The notes beneath the pieces are model-generated. The model was given only the letters and a program-made list of their open reading frames with translations, did not search any database and had not been told where the DNA came from. A DNA stretch of 64,000 nt. It comes from Luteimonas aestuarii (GTDB lineage: Bacteria > Pseudomonadota > Gammaproteobacteria > Xanthomonadales > Xanthomonadaceae). The stretch lies in contig NZ_SMTF01000012.1 in assembly GCF_004357985.1 (NCBI RefSeq), forward strand, positions 53,671-117,670, written 5' to 3'. The translations under genes were made by a program, and so were the position numbers. Shown here in pieces: positions 8,823 through 18,455 of this stretch. Position 1 is the first letter of the stretch, and the number at the start of each line of letters is the position of its first letter.

Positions 8823-11018
8823 ATGGACACGACCCGCCGGAAAAGGACCCACCAGCCCTCGCCGCGATGGCAACGACGGTTGCGCCGGGGTGCCATCGCC
8901 GCGCTGCTGGCATACGCCGCCTACCTGCTGCTTGGCAACCTGTTCCTGCATGCGTCGCTGGCGCAGTCGCTGGTCAACGGCAAGCCGGAGAAATTCCAGA
9001 TGGCGTGGGCTGGGGGACACACGCTTTGGCCGGGGCGCGTGGTGCTGCGCGAGGTGCGCATGCAGGGCCATGTGCGGCGCACGCAGTGGTCGGTTGAATC
9101 CGACCGCGTCCGTGGCCGCATCGCGCTCTGGCCGCTGCTGCGCAAGCAGGTCCACGTGCCGTGGGTGCAGGCCGATGCGGTACACGGCAGCGTCGGGCGT
9201 GCCGAGGCCGACATCCCGCCACCGCCGCATCAGCCCGGCGGCTGGACGTTGCGCATCGACCGCATCCACAGCGACTCCATCCGTGGTGGCGATGTGTTCG
9301 ACTGGATGCTCAGCGGCAATGGTCGTGCCGAGGTCGGTTTCAGCAAGGAGTTCCGCGGCGGTGCGGCTGAGCTGTTTCCCTCCACCGCGTCCTTCGAGTC
9401 CCTCAGCGCCACGCGCGACGGCGAGACCTGGTTGCACGATGCGCGCATCGATGCCGCGTTCTCGATGGCCTCGCACCTGTCGTCCGATTACCCGGGCATG
9501 GCGAAGCTGGACCTGTTCGCCGCCACGCTGGCACTGGATGCGACCGCCGTTGGATGGCGCTCGGAGCTGGACGAAGCAGGCAATTATCACTTCGATGCCG
9601 TTCCGGGCGAAGGCCGCGTCGAAGCACGACTGGCGCTGGACAAGGGCCGCCTGTCGCCGGGCGACCGGCTGCGCGTGCACGCGCCGCTGCACGCGCGGGA
9701 ACCGGGCGGCGTGTCGCTGGAGAACACGCTCGACATCGCGCTCGATGTCGACGATGCCTTGCACCTGCAAGCAACGGTGCCGGAACGCGAAGGCCATCCG
9801 GTCGCGCTGCAGGCCAGCCTGCGCCTGCCCGACACCACGCTGCCCACCGGCGACTGGCGCACGCGACTGGCCACGGCCGCCGGCGAAGTGCGCGGGCGCT
9901 GGCACGTGCCGTCGATCGGCGGGATGCTGGCCTTGTTCGCGCATGCCGACTGGCTGGGGCTGGAAGGCAGCGGTCGCGTCGATGCCGACCTGCGTTTGGC
10001 GCAGGGACGCCTGGCCGAAGGCAGCCGGCTGCGCGTGGAAGACGTGGTGGCGAAAGCGGAGGTGCTGGGCAACGTGTTCCATGGCAACGCGCGCGCCGAT
10101 GCGGTGATCGAGGCCGCCTCCGACGGCTCCTCGCGCTCGCGCGTCGAGGTGGCGATGACGCGGTTCGATGCCGCGCCGCTGGCGACGCCGGGGCGCAAGT
10201 TCGTCAGCGGCAACGACCTGCGCGTGGAACTGGTGTCCGATGCCCGGCTCGACCACATGCGCGAGACGCTGCAGGCGCGCATGCGCTTCCGCCAGGCGCG
10301 CATTCCCGACCTCACCGTGTTCAACCCGTACCTGCCCAACGACCGCCTGCGCTTCCGCGGCGGCAGCGGGCTGCTGACCGGCGACCTGCAGGTGGACGCC
10401 GATGGCGACGTGGGCGCCGGCACCCTGCGCGTGGACGGCCGTGGCGCGCGACTGGCGGTCGCCGACCTCGACTTGCGTGGCGACCTGGTGCTGGATGCGC
10501 GCCTGCGCCGCGGCAACCTGCAGCGCGGCGAGTTCGCGCTGGGCGGCAGCCGCGTGGAGCTGCGCAACGTGGCGTTCACCGAACGCAGCGGCACCATGCG
10601 CAGCGGCTGGTGGGCGGTGGTGGACCTCGACGACGGCCGCGTGGCGTGGAAACAGCCGTCGTCGGCCGGCGGCCGCGTGCGCATGCGCATGCAGGACGTG
10701 GGCTTCCTGCTGTCGCTGTTCGCTGACCGCGGTGACTATCCTGCATGGATCGGCCGCGTGGTCGATGCTGGTGAGGCGCGCGCCGAAGGCCGCTGGCAGT
10801 GGCGCGGCGATGCACTGGTACTGGATCGCGCGCGCGCCGCGAACGACCGTTTTACCGTGGATGCCCGCCTGCACCTGCAGGGCGCGCGGCCGCGTGGCGA
10901 TCTGCTCGTCGGCTGGGGGCGCTTGGGCGTGGGCGTGGAACTCGATGGCGGGCGCCGCCAGTTCCATGTACGCAATGCCCGCCAGTGGTATGACGGCCGG
11001 CCGAACCTGCTGCGATGA
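8823..11018 (+). CDS. AsmA-like protein with N-terminal membrane anchor, function unknown
   Basis: A 731 aa protein. Basic residues 1-23 are followed by one membrane segment (about 24-46, LLAYAAYLLLGNLFLHASLA). A long periplasmic part rich in beta strands follows, with many short alternating hydrophobic stretches such as RVHAPLHARE and LDIALDVDDALHLQATV. This pattern resembles the AsmA/YhdP/YdbH group of large inner-membrane-anchored proteins implicated in lipid transport, but no diagnostic motif is seen and the assignment is weak. The stop codon overlaps the start of the GIY-YIG gene by four bases (ATGA), so the two are probably translated together. Confidence 0.6.
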   Translation: MDTTRRKRTHQPSPRWQRRLRRGAIAALLAYAAYLLLGNLFLHASLAQSLVNGKPEKFQMAWAGGHTLWPGRVVLREVRMQGHVRRTQWSVESDRVRGRIALWPLLRKQVHVPWVQADAVHGSVGRAEADIPPPPHQPGGWTLRIDRIHSDSIRGGDVFDWMLSGNGRAEVGFSKEFRGGAAELFPSTASFESLSATRDGETWLHDARIDAAFSMASHLSSDYPGMAKLDLFAATLALDATAVGWRSELDEAGNYHFDAVPGEGRVEARLALDKGRLSPGDRLRVHAPLHAREPGGVSLENTLDIALDVDDALHLQATVPEREGHPVALQASLRLPDTTLPTGDWRTRLATAAGEVRGRWHVPSIGGMLALFAHADWLGLEGSGRVDADLRLAQGRLAEGSRLRVEDVVAKAEVLGNVFHGNARADAVIEAASDGSSRSRVEVAMTRFDAAPLATPGRKFVSGNDLRVELVSDARLDHMRETLQARMRFRQARIPDLTVFNPYLPNDRLRFRGGSGLLTGDLQVDADGDVGAGTLRVDGRGARLAVADLDLRGDLVLDARLRRGNLQRGEFALGGSRVELRNVAFTERSGTMRSGWWAVVDLDDGRVAWKQPSSAGGRVRMRMQDVGFLLSLFADRGDYPAWIGRVVDAGEARAEGRWQWRGDALVLDRARAANDRFTVDARLHLQGARPRGDLLVGWGRLGVGVELDGGRRQFHVRNARQWYDGRPNLLR

Positions 11019-11305
11019 TGGCATCGGCACCCGCGGACGCGCCGGTCGATGGCGCAGGCACATGGTGCGTGTACCTGCTCGAATGCGGCGATGGCACCTG
11101 GTATGCCGGCATCACCAACGATCTCGATGCCAGGCTGCAGGCGCATCGCGAAGGCCGCGGTGCGCGCTACACCCGCGGCCGCGGTCCGCTGCGGTTGCTG
11201 GCCATGCGCGGCTATCCGGACCGTGCCGCCGCCTCGCGGGCGGAATGGCAACTCAAGCGCCTGCCGAAGCCGCGCAAGCTGGGGTTCTTTGCGGTGGATG
11301 CCTGA
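11015..11305 (+). CDS. GIY-YIG domain protein (UPF0213/YhbQ type)
   Basis: A 96 aa protein that is a single GIY-YIG module: CVYLLECGDGTWYAGITNDL supplies the VYLL...YAGIT pair that gives the family its name, followed by the conserved Arg in DLDARLQAH and GARYTRGRGP. The C-terminal AEWQLKRLPKPRKL matches small stand-alone proteins such as YhbQ. These have a nuclease fold, but their cellular role is largely unknown. A 15-residue Ala/Pro leader precedes the domain. The start overlaps the AsmA-like stop (ATGA). Confidence 0.9.
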   Translation: MMASAPADAPVDGAGTWCVYLLECGDGTWYAGITNDLDARLQAHREGRGARYTRGRGPLRLLAMRGYPDRAAASRAEWQLKRLPKPRKLGFFAVDA

Positions 11306-11415
11306 CCACCGCGGATGCCAGCCTGCGCGGGCATGGCCGAAGCGTATCGTCGCCACGCGCTGCACCCGCACGCCATCGTCCATAATCGCCGCTACTTCTC
11401 GCACAGGCGCTCGGT

Positions 11416-12501
11416 TTGAAGCACGTCATCGCCCTCGCCGCCGGCGGCACCGGCGGCCACCTGTTCCCTGCCGAAGCCCTTGCGCGCGAGCTGATGGCGC
11501 GCGGCCATGACGTGGTGATCCATACCGAACGCCGTGGCGCGCAGTACACGCAGGCGCTTGCCGGCATCGCCCACGTGGTGTTGCCTGCCAGCTCGCTGGA
11601 AGGCGGCGTGGCGGCGAAGGTGCGGGCCGTGTTGACCATCCTGCGCGGCCTGCTGGCCTCGCGTTCGGACATGAAGCGGCGCAAGGTCACGGCGGTAGTG
11701 GGCTTCGGCGGCTATCCCAGCTTCGCGCCGGCGCTGGCGGCGAAATCGCTGGGCCTGCCGCTGCTGCTGCACGAGCAGGCGACGCACCTGAGCAAGGCGA
11801 ACCGGCAGTTGCTGCGCTTCGCCGATGGCCTGGCGACGTCGTTCCCGCAGGTGGCCGGCGCGGATGGCTTCGATACGGGCCGGATCGTCGAGACCGGCAA
11901 TCCCGTGCGCCAGTCCATCCTGGCCGCACGCGGCGACTACCCCGCCTTCGGCGACGACCTGCCGCTGCGACTGCTGGTGGTGGGCGGCAGCCAGAGTGCG
12001 GCGGTGTTCGGCCGCGTCGTGCCGCCTGCGCTGCTCGCCCTGCCGGCCGGAATCCGCCAGCGCCTGCAGGTGTCGTTGCAGTACAAGGGAGACGATGCCG
12101 ACGCCATCGCGCGGCAGCTGCACGACGCGGGTGTGGATGCGCGGGTGCAACCGTTCTTCGACGACATGGGCCAGCGCCTGCGCGATGCGCACCTGGTGGT
12201 GACCCGTGCGGGCGCCACCACCGCCGCCGACCTGCTGACCATCGGTCGGCCCGCGATCTTCGTGCCGCTGCCGCACGGCGGCGCACGCGAGGAACAGAAG
12301 CGCAATGCCGAGACCCTGGCGCAGGCGGGCGTGGGCTGGCATGTCCCCGAAGCGGACCTCACGCCGGACGCGCTGGCCGCGCTGCTGCGGCAGGCCTTCA
12401 CCTCGCCGACGCGGTTGCCGGACGCAGCGCGGGCTGCGGCGGCACTGGGACGACCGGATGCGGCATCGCGGCTGGCCGATGCGGTCGAACGCCTGCTGTA
12501 A
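11416..12501 (+). CDS. MurG-like glycosyltransferase (GT28), outside the dcw cluster
   Basis: A 361 aa protein of the MurG fold. It has the N-terminal glycine loop AAGGTGGHLFPAEALA, the second loop VGFGGYPSFAPALAA, HEQATHLSKANRQL, GNPVRQSIL, VVGGSQSAAVFG and the sugar-nucleotide-binding TRAGATTAADLLTIGRPAIF with VPLPHGGAREEQKRNAE. MurG adds GlcNAc to lipid I on the cytoplasmic face of the membrane. No other cell-wall synthesis gene is nearby, whereas MurG normally sits in the mraY-ftsW-murG-murC cluster. It may therefore be a second paralogue. The start must be TTG 11416, because the glycine loop begins nine residues in and no ATG precedes it. No strong ribosome binding site is visible. Confidence 0.75.
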   Translation: MKHVIALAAGGTGGHLFPAEALARELMARGHDVVIHTERRGAQYTQALAGIAHVVLPASSLEGGVAAKVRAVLTILRGLLASRSDMKRRKVTAVVGFGGYPSFAPALAAKSLGLPLLLHEQATHLSKANRQLLRFADGLATSFPQVAGADGFDTGRIVETGNPVRQSILAARGDYPAFGDDLPLRLLVVGGSQSAAVFGRVVPPALLALPAGIRQRLQVSLQYKGDDADAIARQLHDAGVDARVQPFFDDMGQRLRDAHLVVTRAGATTAADLLTIGRPAIFVPLPHGGAREEQKRNAETLAQAGVGWHVPEADLTPDALAALLRQAFTSPTRLPDAARAAAALGRPDAASRLADAVERLL

Positions 12502-12586
12502 CCAGGCGCGGCACCGACGCGTTCATTGGCATCGCGCACTCCTACAATGACCCCATGCCGCGCCGACGCCAGGGAACGATGCACCG

Positions 12587-14200
12587 ATGATGCGCAACGA
12601 CGCTGACGTCCTCGTCATCGGCGGCGGCCACAACGGCCTGGTCTGCGCGGCTTACCTCGCCGGCGCTGGCCTGAAGGTGACGGTGCTGGAACGTCGCGCG
12701 CTGGTGGGCGGCGCCGCGGTGACGGAGGAATTCCACCCGGGCTTCCGCAACTCGGTCGCCAGCTACACCGTCAGCCTGCTCAATCCGCGCGTGATCCGGG
12801 AATTGCGGCTGGCCGAACATGGCCTGCGCGTGGTCGAGCGGCCGTACTCGAATTTCCTGCCGCTGCCCGATGGCGATGCGTTCCGGCTCGGTGGCACGCA
12901 CGGCCAGGCCGAAGTCGCGCGCTGGTCGACGCGCGATGCCGAACGCCTGCCGCAGTACTACGGGATGCTCGACCGCGTGGTGCAGGTGCTGCGCGTGCTG
13001 ATGGACCGTACGCCGCCGAACATCAGCGACCGCTTCGTATTCGCCGATTGGCTCGCCTCGTACGCCGTCGCGAAACAGCTCAGGCACCTCGACATGCGTG
13101 GCCGCCGCGACCTGCTGGACCTGTTCACCAGGTCCGCGGGCGAACTGCTCGACCACTGGTTCGAAGGCGAGCCGTTGAAGGCGGCGCTGGGATGGGATTC
13201 GGTGGTCGGCAATTTCGCAAGCCCGTACACGGCGGGCAGTGCCTACGTGCTGCTGCACCACGTGTTCGGCGAGACCAACGGCAAGCCCGGCGTCTGGGGC
13301 CATGCCATCGGCGGCATGGGCGCGATCACGCAGGCGATGCGTGCCGAGTGCGAGTCGCGCGGCGTGCGCATCGAAACCGATGCCGCGGTGGCGCAGGTGC
13401 TGGTGGCCGACGGCAAGGCGGTGGGCGTGGCGCTGGAAGACGGCCGCGAATTCCGCGCGCCCGTGGTGACGTCCAACCTCAATCCGAAACTGCTGTACAC
13501 GAAGCTGGTCGCACCCACGCACCTCGATGACGACACCCGCGAACGCATCGCACGCCATCGCAACGGCTCGGGTACGTTCCGCATGAACGTGGCGCTGTCG
13601 GAACTGCCGGATTTCAGTGCCGCGCCGGGCACGCAGCTGCAGCCGCACCACCAGAGCGGCATCCTGGTCGGGCACTCGCTGCACTATTTCGAGAACGCCT
13701 ACTTCGACGCCAAGTCGAAGGCGCACAACGCCGGCTGGTCACGCAGGCCCATCGTCGAGCTCGTGATCTCGTCGACGCTCGACGACACCCTCGCGCCACC
13801 CGGCCAGCACGTCGCGAGCCTGTTCTGCCAGCACGTGCATCCCGAGGTCGATGGCGGCTGGGATGCGCATCGCGACACGGTCGCGAAGCTGATGATCGAC
13901 ACCGTCGATGCGGTCGCACCGAATTTCGCGCGCAGCGTGCTGGGCCATGAGGCCCTGTCGCCGCTGGACCTGGAGCGCCGGTTCGGGCTGGTGGGTGGCG
14001 ACATCTTCCATGGGGCGCTCGGCCTCGACCAGATGTTCTCGGCACGCCCGCTGCTGGGGCAGGGCAGCTATCGCGGCGCACTGCGCGGGCTGTACCTCTG
14101 TGGGTCGGGCAGCCACCCCGGCGGCGGCGTGACCGGGTTGCCCGGGCGCAATGCCGCACGTGAAATCCTGAAGGACCTGGGCCGACGACTGCCGGGTTGA
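12587..14200 (+). CDS. FAD/NAD(P)-dependent oxidoreductase, phytoene-desaturase/PYROXD2-like
   Basis: A 537 aa protein with an N-terminal dinucleotide-binding motif VLVIGGGHNGLVCAAYLA (about residues 7-24) followed by VTVLERRALVGGAAVTEEF, the FAD-binding signature of the phytoene desaturase/amine oxidase superfamily. The C-terminus has LYLCGSGSHPGGGVTGLPGRNAA, the second FAD contact typical of this group. The overall sequence fits the PYROXD2-like branch of uncharacterised oxidoreductases better than true carotenoid desaturases, and no carotenoid genes are nearby. The substrate is unknown. Two ATG codons in tandem open the frame at 12587. Confidence 0.85.
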   Translation: MMRNDADVLVIGGGHNGLVCAAYLAGAGLKVTVLERRALVGGAAVTEEFHPGFRNSVASYTVSLLNPRVIRELRLAEHGLRVVERPYSNFLPLPDGDAFRLGGTHGQAEVARWSTRDAERLPQYYGMLDRVVQVLRVLMDRTPPNISDRFVFADWLASYAVAKQLRHLDMRGRRDLLDLFTRSAGELLDHWFEGEPLKAALGWDSVVGNFASPYTAGSAYVLLHHVFGETNGKPGVWGHAIGGMGAITQAMRAECESRGVRIETDAAVAQVLVADGKAVGVALEDGREFRAPVVTSNLNPKLLYTKLVAPTHLDDDTRERIARHRNGSGTFRMNVALSELPDFSAAPGTQLQPHHQSGILVGHSLHYFENAYFDAKSKAHNAGWSRRPIVELVISSTLDDTLAPPGQHVASLFCQHVHPEVDGGWDAHRDTVAKLMIDTVDAVAPNFARSVLGHEALSPLDLERRFGLVGGDIFHGALGLDQMFSARPLLGQGSYRGALRGLYLCGSGSHPGGGVTGLPGRNAAREILKDLGRRLPG

Positions 14201-14345
14201 GCATCGCCCCGGCTGCCCGCCGGGGTGGAAACGGTTTCCCAAATTTCCCGCTTATTGAACCCGCGGGTATCGTTTTGCAGTGCAGCGTGCAAGGGGAGTA
14301 ACGGTTCCTTCACGATGCGCCTGCACCCGACGTGGGGGAGGGAGC

Positions 14346-14382
14346 AAAGCCCGCTGGCAGGCAACTGCAAGCGGGCTTTTTT
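14346..14382 (+). terminator. Rho-independent terminator downstream of the PYROXD2-like gene
   Basis: AAAGCCCGCT pairs with AGCGGGCTTT across a 14-base loop, followed by a run of T residues ending at 14382. Confidence 0.85.
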
Positions 14383-14415
14383 ACGCCCGCGGATTTTTCT
14401 TCCGGTCGGGAAGGG

Positions 14416-14572
14416 CGCCGATCAGGAGCGGCGCGGGTCCGACGCCAGCGCAAGTCGCGGCCCGCATCGTGTCCAGAAGCGGGCTTGGTTGCGGTGGCAT
14501 CGGACCTGCGCGGACACCATCGCGAGTTCGGCAAGAAGGCGAACGGCGCTGTTTGTGCCTTGTTTTCCGTCC
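14416..14572 (-). repeat. Constant-loop hairpin repeat, copy A (minus orientation)
   Basis: Read on the minus strand, the stretch is similar over about 150 bases to the plus-strand copy at 39.3-39.5 kb (shared GACGGAAA, CAGCGCCG, CGAACT-GCGATGGT, CGCAGGTCCG, CCGCAACCAAGC, GGGCCGCGACTTGCG). The 17-base arms (14436-14452 and 14490-14506) pair with three mismatches. The loop keeps both ends of the family core but has a changed middle. Confidence 0.75.
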
Positions 14573-14591
14573 AGCCCGCAGGAAAGGTGTG

Positions 14592-14660
14592 GGTGCCTGC
14601 CGGGGCCATGCCGACCAAGCGGATATCGGGCCGCGACTTGGCATGGCCCCGGCAGGCACC
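14592..14660 (+). repeat. Constant-loop hairpin repeat, copy B
   Basis: A perfect 21-base stem (14592-14612 with 14640-14660, arms GGTGCCTGCCGGGG... and ...CCCCGGCAGGCACC) encloses a 27-base loop with the core AAGCGGATATCGGGCCGC. The same core is in copy C, but the stem sequence is unrelated. Confidence 0.85.
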
Positions 14661-14749
14661 CTGGCGCCACCGGGATTGACGCGCTGTTTCTACGCCTGCG
14701 TTCCGGTATGGCGAGCGGTCGTTGCCGGCAGCGATGCCACAATCCCCGC

Positions 14750-17539
14750 ATGGAACACGCCGACATCGCCCGCGAACTCGACGCCCTGGCCGCCCGCGCG
14801 CTGGCGCGATTCCCGGATGCGATCCGCAACGACGACGTGCTGCGCGGAAAGCTGCGCCGCATCGCCATCGCCAGCGACTTCGCCACCGATGTGCTGGTCG
14901 CGCGGCCTGATCTGCTGGAGGCGTTGGCCCGGGACGATGGCGCCGTACCCTTCGCTCCCCCGGACCTGGCCGCCGATGCGCGCGACGACTGGCCCGCGTT
15001 GCTGCGTCGCCATCGTCGCGCGGAATCGGCGCGCCTGGTCTGGCGTGACGTGCTGGGGCTCGACGACGTGGACGACACGTTGGCCGGTACGACGCGCCTG
15101 GCCGAGGACTGCCTGCGCATCGCGCTCGAGGCGCTGGAGGATGTGTTCGCCCGCAATCACGGCGTGGTCCGCGACAACGCCGGCCAACCGGTGCGGCTGG
15201 TGGTGTTCGGCATGGGCAAGCTGGGCGGCGGCGAACTGAACTTCAGCTCCGACATCGACCTGGTCTATGCCTTCGAGCACGCGGGCGACAGCGATGGCCC
15301 GCGGTCGCCGGCGGCCGAGGACTACTTCTCCCGGCTGGGACAGCAGCTGGCGAAGCTGCTGGACGAAACCACCGCCGACGGCTTTTGCCACCGCGTCGAC
15401 CTGCGCCTGCGCCCGTTCGGCAACGCCGGGCGGGTGGCGCTCGGCTTCGCGGCGATGGAACAGTACTTCCAGCACGAGGGCCGCGACTGGGAGCGCTATG
15501 CCTGGCAAAAGGCGCGCCCGGTGGCGGGCGACCTCGATGCGGGCGAGCGGCTGCTGGCGATGCTGCGTCCGTTCGTCTATCGCCGTTACCTCGACTACGG
15601 CGCGCTCGACGGCCTGCGTGCGATGAAGGCGATGATCGCCGCCGAAGTCGCGCGCAAGGAGCTGGCCGACGACATCAAGCGCGGGCCGGGCGGCATTCGC
15701 GAAGTGGAGTTCCTCGCGCAATCGCTGCAGCTGATCCGCGGCGGGCGCGAACCGGCGCTGCGCGAACGCCGACTGTTGCCGGCGTTGCGCGCGCTGCGCG
15801 ATGCCGGCCACGTGCCGGACGAGACCGAAGCCGCGTTGGCGGAGGCCTACCGTTGCCTGCGTCGCGTCGAGAACCGGCTGCAGATGCTGCGCGATGCGCA
15901 GACCCATGCGCTGCCGACGGCGCCACTGGACCGCGCACGCCTGGCGCAAGGCCTGGGCCAGGCAACCTGGGCAGATCTGGAGGCGGCGCTGCAGCCGCAG
16001 CGCGGGCGGGTCTCGCGCGAGTTCAATGCCCTGCTGTCGCAGCGCGGGCACGCGGCCGAAGCCGGTGGCGGCAACGACCTGTCGGCCTACTGGCGCGCCT
16101 TGCCGAAGGGCGGCGAAGCGGCGACGCTGGCGAGCGCAGGCTTCGGCGAGGCGGAGGCCGTCGATGCCGCGCTGCGTGACTTCGCGCGTTCTCCCAGCGT
16201 GCGCGAGCTGTCCGATGCCTCGCGTGCACGGCTCGATCGCGTGATGCCGGTGCTGCTGCTGGCCAGCGCCCCGGCCCTGCAACCCTTGCTCGCGATCCGC
16301 CGTTTGCTGGCGCTGTTGCACAACATCCTGCGCCGCGCCAGTTATCTCGCCCTGCTCGACGAGGAGCCGGCCGCGCTGTCGCGCCTGGTCGACGTGGTCA
16401 CGCGCAGCGCCTTCCTTGCCGAGCGGCTGGCGGCGCATCCGCTGTTGCTGGACGAATTGCTGGACGCGCGCATCGAGGGCCCGTTGCCCGATCGCGCGCT
16501 GTTCGCACGTGCGTGCGCGGCCGTGGTCCGCGCCGACGATACCGAGGCCTCGCTGTACGCCCTGAACGAGATCCGCCAGCAGCTCAGCTTCCGCATCGCG
16601 CTGGCCACGCTGGACGGGCGACAGCCGGCGCAAACGGCGACGCGGCAACTGGCGTGGCTGGCCGATGCCGTCGTGGGACAAGTGCTGGTGCTGGCCGAAC
16701 GGGAGATGCAGGGCGCACATGGCCGCGTGCCGGATGCCAGCTTCGTAGCGGTCGGCTATGGCAGCCTGGGTGGCGAGGAACTTGGCTTCGGTTCGGATCT
16801 CGACCTGGTGTTCCTGTATGACGCGCCCACCGAGGCGCAATCCGACGGTGCGCGCCCGCTGGACGCACAGCGCTGGTTCGCACGGCTGGCGCAGAAGGTG
16901 GTGTCGCTGCTGGGCACGGTGACCGGCGGTGGCCGCCTCTACGACGTGGACGTGCGCCTGCGACCGGATGGCGGCAAGGGCCTGCTGGTGTCGTCGATGG
17001 CCAGTTATGCCGAATACCAGCGCGAGCGTGCCTGGACCTGGGAACACCAGGCGCTGGTACGCGCGCGTGCGGTGGCGGGCGACGCAACGCTGCGCGAAGA
17101 CTTCGAGCGCGTGCGCCGCGACACGCTGGGTCGTGCGCGTGGGGCCGTCGCGCTGCGCACCGACGTCACCGGCATGCGCACGAAGATGCGTGCGGAACTC
17201 GACCGCGGCGATGCGGCGAATTTCGACCTGAAGCAGGGCGAAGGCGGCTTGGTCGACCTGGAGTTCCTGCTGCAGTTCCTGGTGCTGCGCCACGCACACG
17301 ACCATCCGCCTCTGCTGGTGCCGCGTGCAACGCCATTGCTGGTCGAGGCGGTGGTGGAGGCACGGCTGCTCGAAGCTGCCGAGGGCGCTGCCTTGCTCGA
17401 GGCGCACGCCGCGTTGCTGTCGCTGGGGTTGTCGTGCACGCTGGACCGCCGCCGGCGCCGGGTCGCGCGCGACGCCGCCGTGGATGCGGCGCGCGCGGTG
17501 ATCGCCGCGCAATGGCAGCGATGGCTGGCTTCGGCATGA
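14750..17539 (+). CDS. glnE: Bifunctional glutamine synthetase adenylyltransferase/deadenylase GlnE
   Basis: A 929 aa protein, the usual size for GlnE, which adds AMP to and removes AMP from glutamine synthetase in response to PII. It has two nucleotidyltransferase domains: [19 protein letters not shown] at about residue 152 (adenylyl-removing half) and [18 protein letters not shown] at about residue 668 (adenylyl-transferring half). Each has the catalytic Asp-x-Asp. The linker between carries LLRRH-type helices and the C-terminal helical domain ends in WQRWLASA. The start is taken at ATG 14750 ([13 protein letters not shown]), where similarity begins; the open frame extends to 14225, through repeats only. 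No partner gene of nitrogen control is adjacent. Confidence 0.95.
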   Translation: MEHADIARELDALAARALARFPDAIRNDDVLRGKLRRIAIASDFATDVLVARPDLLEALARDDGAVPFAPPDLAADARDDWPALLRRHRRAESARLVWRDVLGLDDVDDTLAGTTRLAEDCLRIALEALEDVFARNHGVVRDNAGQPVRLVVFGMGKLGGGELNFSSDIDLVYAFEHAGDSDGPRSPAAEDYFSRLGQQLAKLLDETTADGFCHRVDLRLRPFGNAGRVALGFAAMEQYFQHEGRDWERYAWQKARPVAGDLDAGERLLAMLRPFVYRRYLDYGALDGLRAMKAMIAAEVARKELADDIKRGPGGIREVEFLAQSLQLIRGGREPALRERRLLPALRALRDAGHVPDETEAALAEAYRCLRRVENRLQMLRDAQTHALPTAPLDRARLAQGLGQATWADLEAALQPQRGRVSREFNALLSQRGHAAEAGGGNDLSAYWRALPKGGEAATLASAGFGEAEAVDAALRDFARSPSVRELSDASRARLDRVMPVLLLASAPALQPLLAIRRLLALLHNILRRASYLALLDEEPAALSRLVDVVTRSAFLAERLAAHPLLLDELLDARIEGPLPDRALFARACAAVVRADDTEASLYALNEIRQQLSFRIALATLDGRQPAQTATRQLAWLADAVVGQVLVLAEREMQGAHGRVPDASFVAVGYGSLGGEELGFGSDLDLVFLYDAPTEAQSDGARPLDAQRWFARLAQKVVSLLGTVTGGGRLYDVDVRLRPDGGKGLLVSSMASYAEYQRERAWTWEHQALVRARAVAGDATLREDFERVRRDTLGRARGAVALRTDVTGMRTKMRAELDRGDAANFDLKQGEGGLVDLEFLLQFLVLRHAHDHPPLLVPRATPLLVEAVVEARLLEAAEGAALLEAHAALLSLGLSCTLDRRRRRVARDAAVDAARAVIAAQWQRWLASA

Positions 17540-17585
17540 GCGTGGCGACGCCGTGGCCACGTGCGCGTGCCGGAGAGACTGGAAA

Positions 17586-17708
17586 ATGACGATGGGTTTG
17601 CCGACACTGCCCACGATCCTGCGAAAACACCGTCGTGCCGGACCCGCACTGGACGTCGTCGCCCAACACCCCATCGCGCGTAGCGCGCAGAACGAAGGAC
17701 CTGCATGA
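17586..17708 (+). CDS. Possible 40-codon upstream ORF coupled to the esterase gene
   Basis: ATG 17586 follows GGAGAGACTGGAAA and opens a frame of 40 codons (MTMGLPTLPTILRKHRRAG...) that ends in TGA 17706-17708, overlapping the esterase start as ATGA. The overlap is typical of coupled genes, but the peptide has no recognisable feature. A chance frame is quite possible. Confidence 0.25.
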   Translation: MTMGLPTLPTILRKHRRAGPALDVVAQHPIARSAQNEGPA

Positions 17709-18379
17709 CCGACCTGCTTGAAGCCATCGAACACGAGACCGGCGCCGCCCCCCGATGGAGCGTGCTGTGGTTGCATGGCCTGGGCGCGGACGGCAACGAC
17801 TTCGCGCCGATCGTGCCCGAACTGGTGCGCCGCGACTGGCCCGCGATCCGCTTCGTGTTCCCGCATGCGCCGGTGCGCGCGGTGACGATCAACAACGGCA
17901 TGCGCATGCGCGCGTGGTACGACATCCGCGACTTCGACCTGGCCAACCGCGCCGACGAACAGGGCGTGATGGAATCGGTGGCGCAGGTCGAGGCCCTCAT
18001 CGCTCGCGAACAGGCGCGAGGCGTTCCCGCATCGCGCATCGTGCTGGCCGGCTTCTCGCAGGGCGGCGCGATCGCACTCGCCGCCGGCCTGCGCCGCACG
18101 GAACCGCTGGCCGGCCTGGTCGGCCTGTCCACCTACCTGCCTGCCGCGCAGTCGGCCGCGGCTGCACTGGCGGACGGTGCCACCGCGCAGCCGGTGTTCA
18201 TGGCGCATGGCAGCCAGGACCCGGTGGTGCCGCTTGCGGCGGGGGAACAGAGCGCGGCGCTGCTGCAGCGGCTGGGGTTCGAGGTCGCGTTCCATCGCTA
18301 CCCGATGCCGCATTCGGTCTGCGCCGAAGAGGTCGCCGCGCTGGGCGATTGGTTGTCGCAACGGTTCACGGCGGGCTGA
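17705..18379 (+). CDS. Carboxylesterase/acyl-protein thioesterase family hydrolase
   Basis: A 224 aa cytoplasmic alpha/beta hydrolase of the phospholipase/carboxylesterase family (Pfam Abhydrolase_2). The N-terminal VLWLHGLGADGNDF gives the oxyanion region, GFSQGG the nucleophile S118, HGSQDPVVP the acid Asp, and YPMPHSVC the catalytic His. NNGMRMRAWYDIRDFD is characteristic of this family. Bacterial members hydrolyse short-chain esters; a physiological substrate is not known. No signal peptide is seen. It lies 165 bases after glnE and 76 bases before the response regulator gene. Confidence 0.9.
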   Translation: MTDLLEAIEHETGAAPRWSVLWLHGLGADGNDFAPIVPELVRRDWPAIRFVFPHAPVRAVTINNGMRMRAWYDIRDFDLANRADEQGVMESVAQVEALIAREQARGVPASRIVLAGFSQGGAIALAAGLRRTEPLAGLVGLSTYLPAAQSAAAALADGATAQPVFMAHGSQDPVVPLAAGEQSAALLQRLGFEVAFHRYPMPHSVCAEEVAALGDWLSQRFTAG

Positions 18380-18455
18380 GACGGCGTGTGGCCGGCGTGA
18401 CGCGCGGGCGCTACCATCCGGGCCAGCCCGACGCTTCGCTGGAGTCGCCCCGCGC

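Larger units (their letters stand above)
14201..14749. other. 549-base intergenic region with terminator and divergent hairpin repeats
   Basis: No credible gene is seen. The long open frames across it are low-quality readings of repeats. It holds a rho-independent terminator and two divergent copies of the constant-loop hairpin family (listed separately). Confidence 0.7.

Noticed and set aside
14225..14749. N-terminal extension of GlnE by 175 residues
   Set aside because: It would translate through a terminator and both hairpin repeats. GlnE homologues start near 14750.
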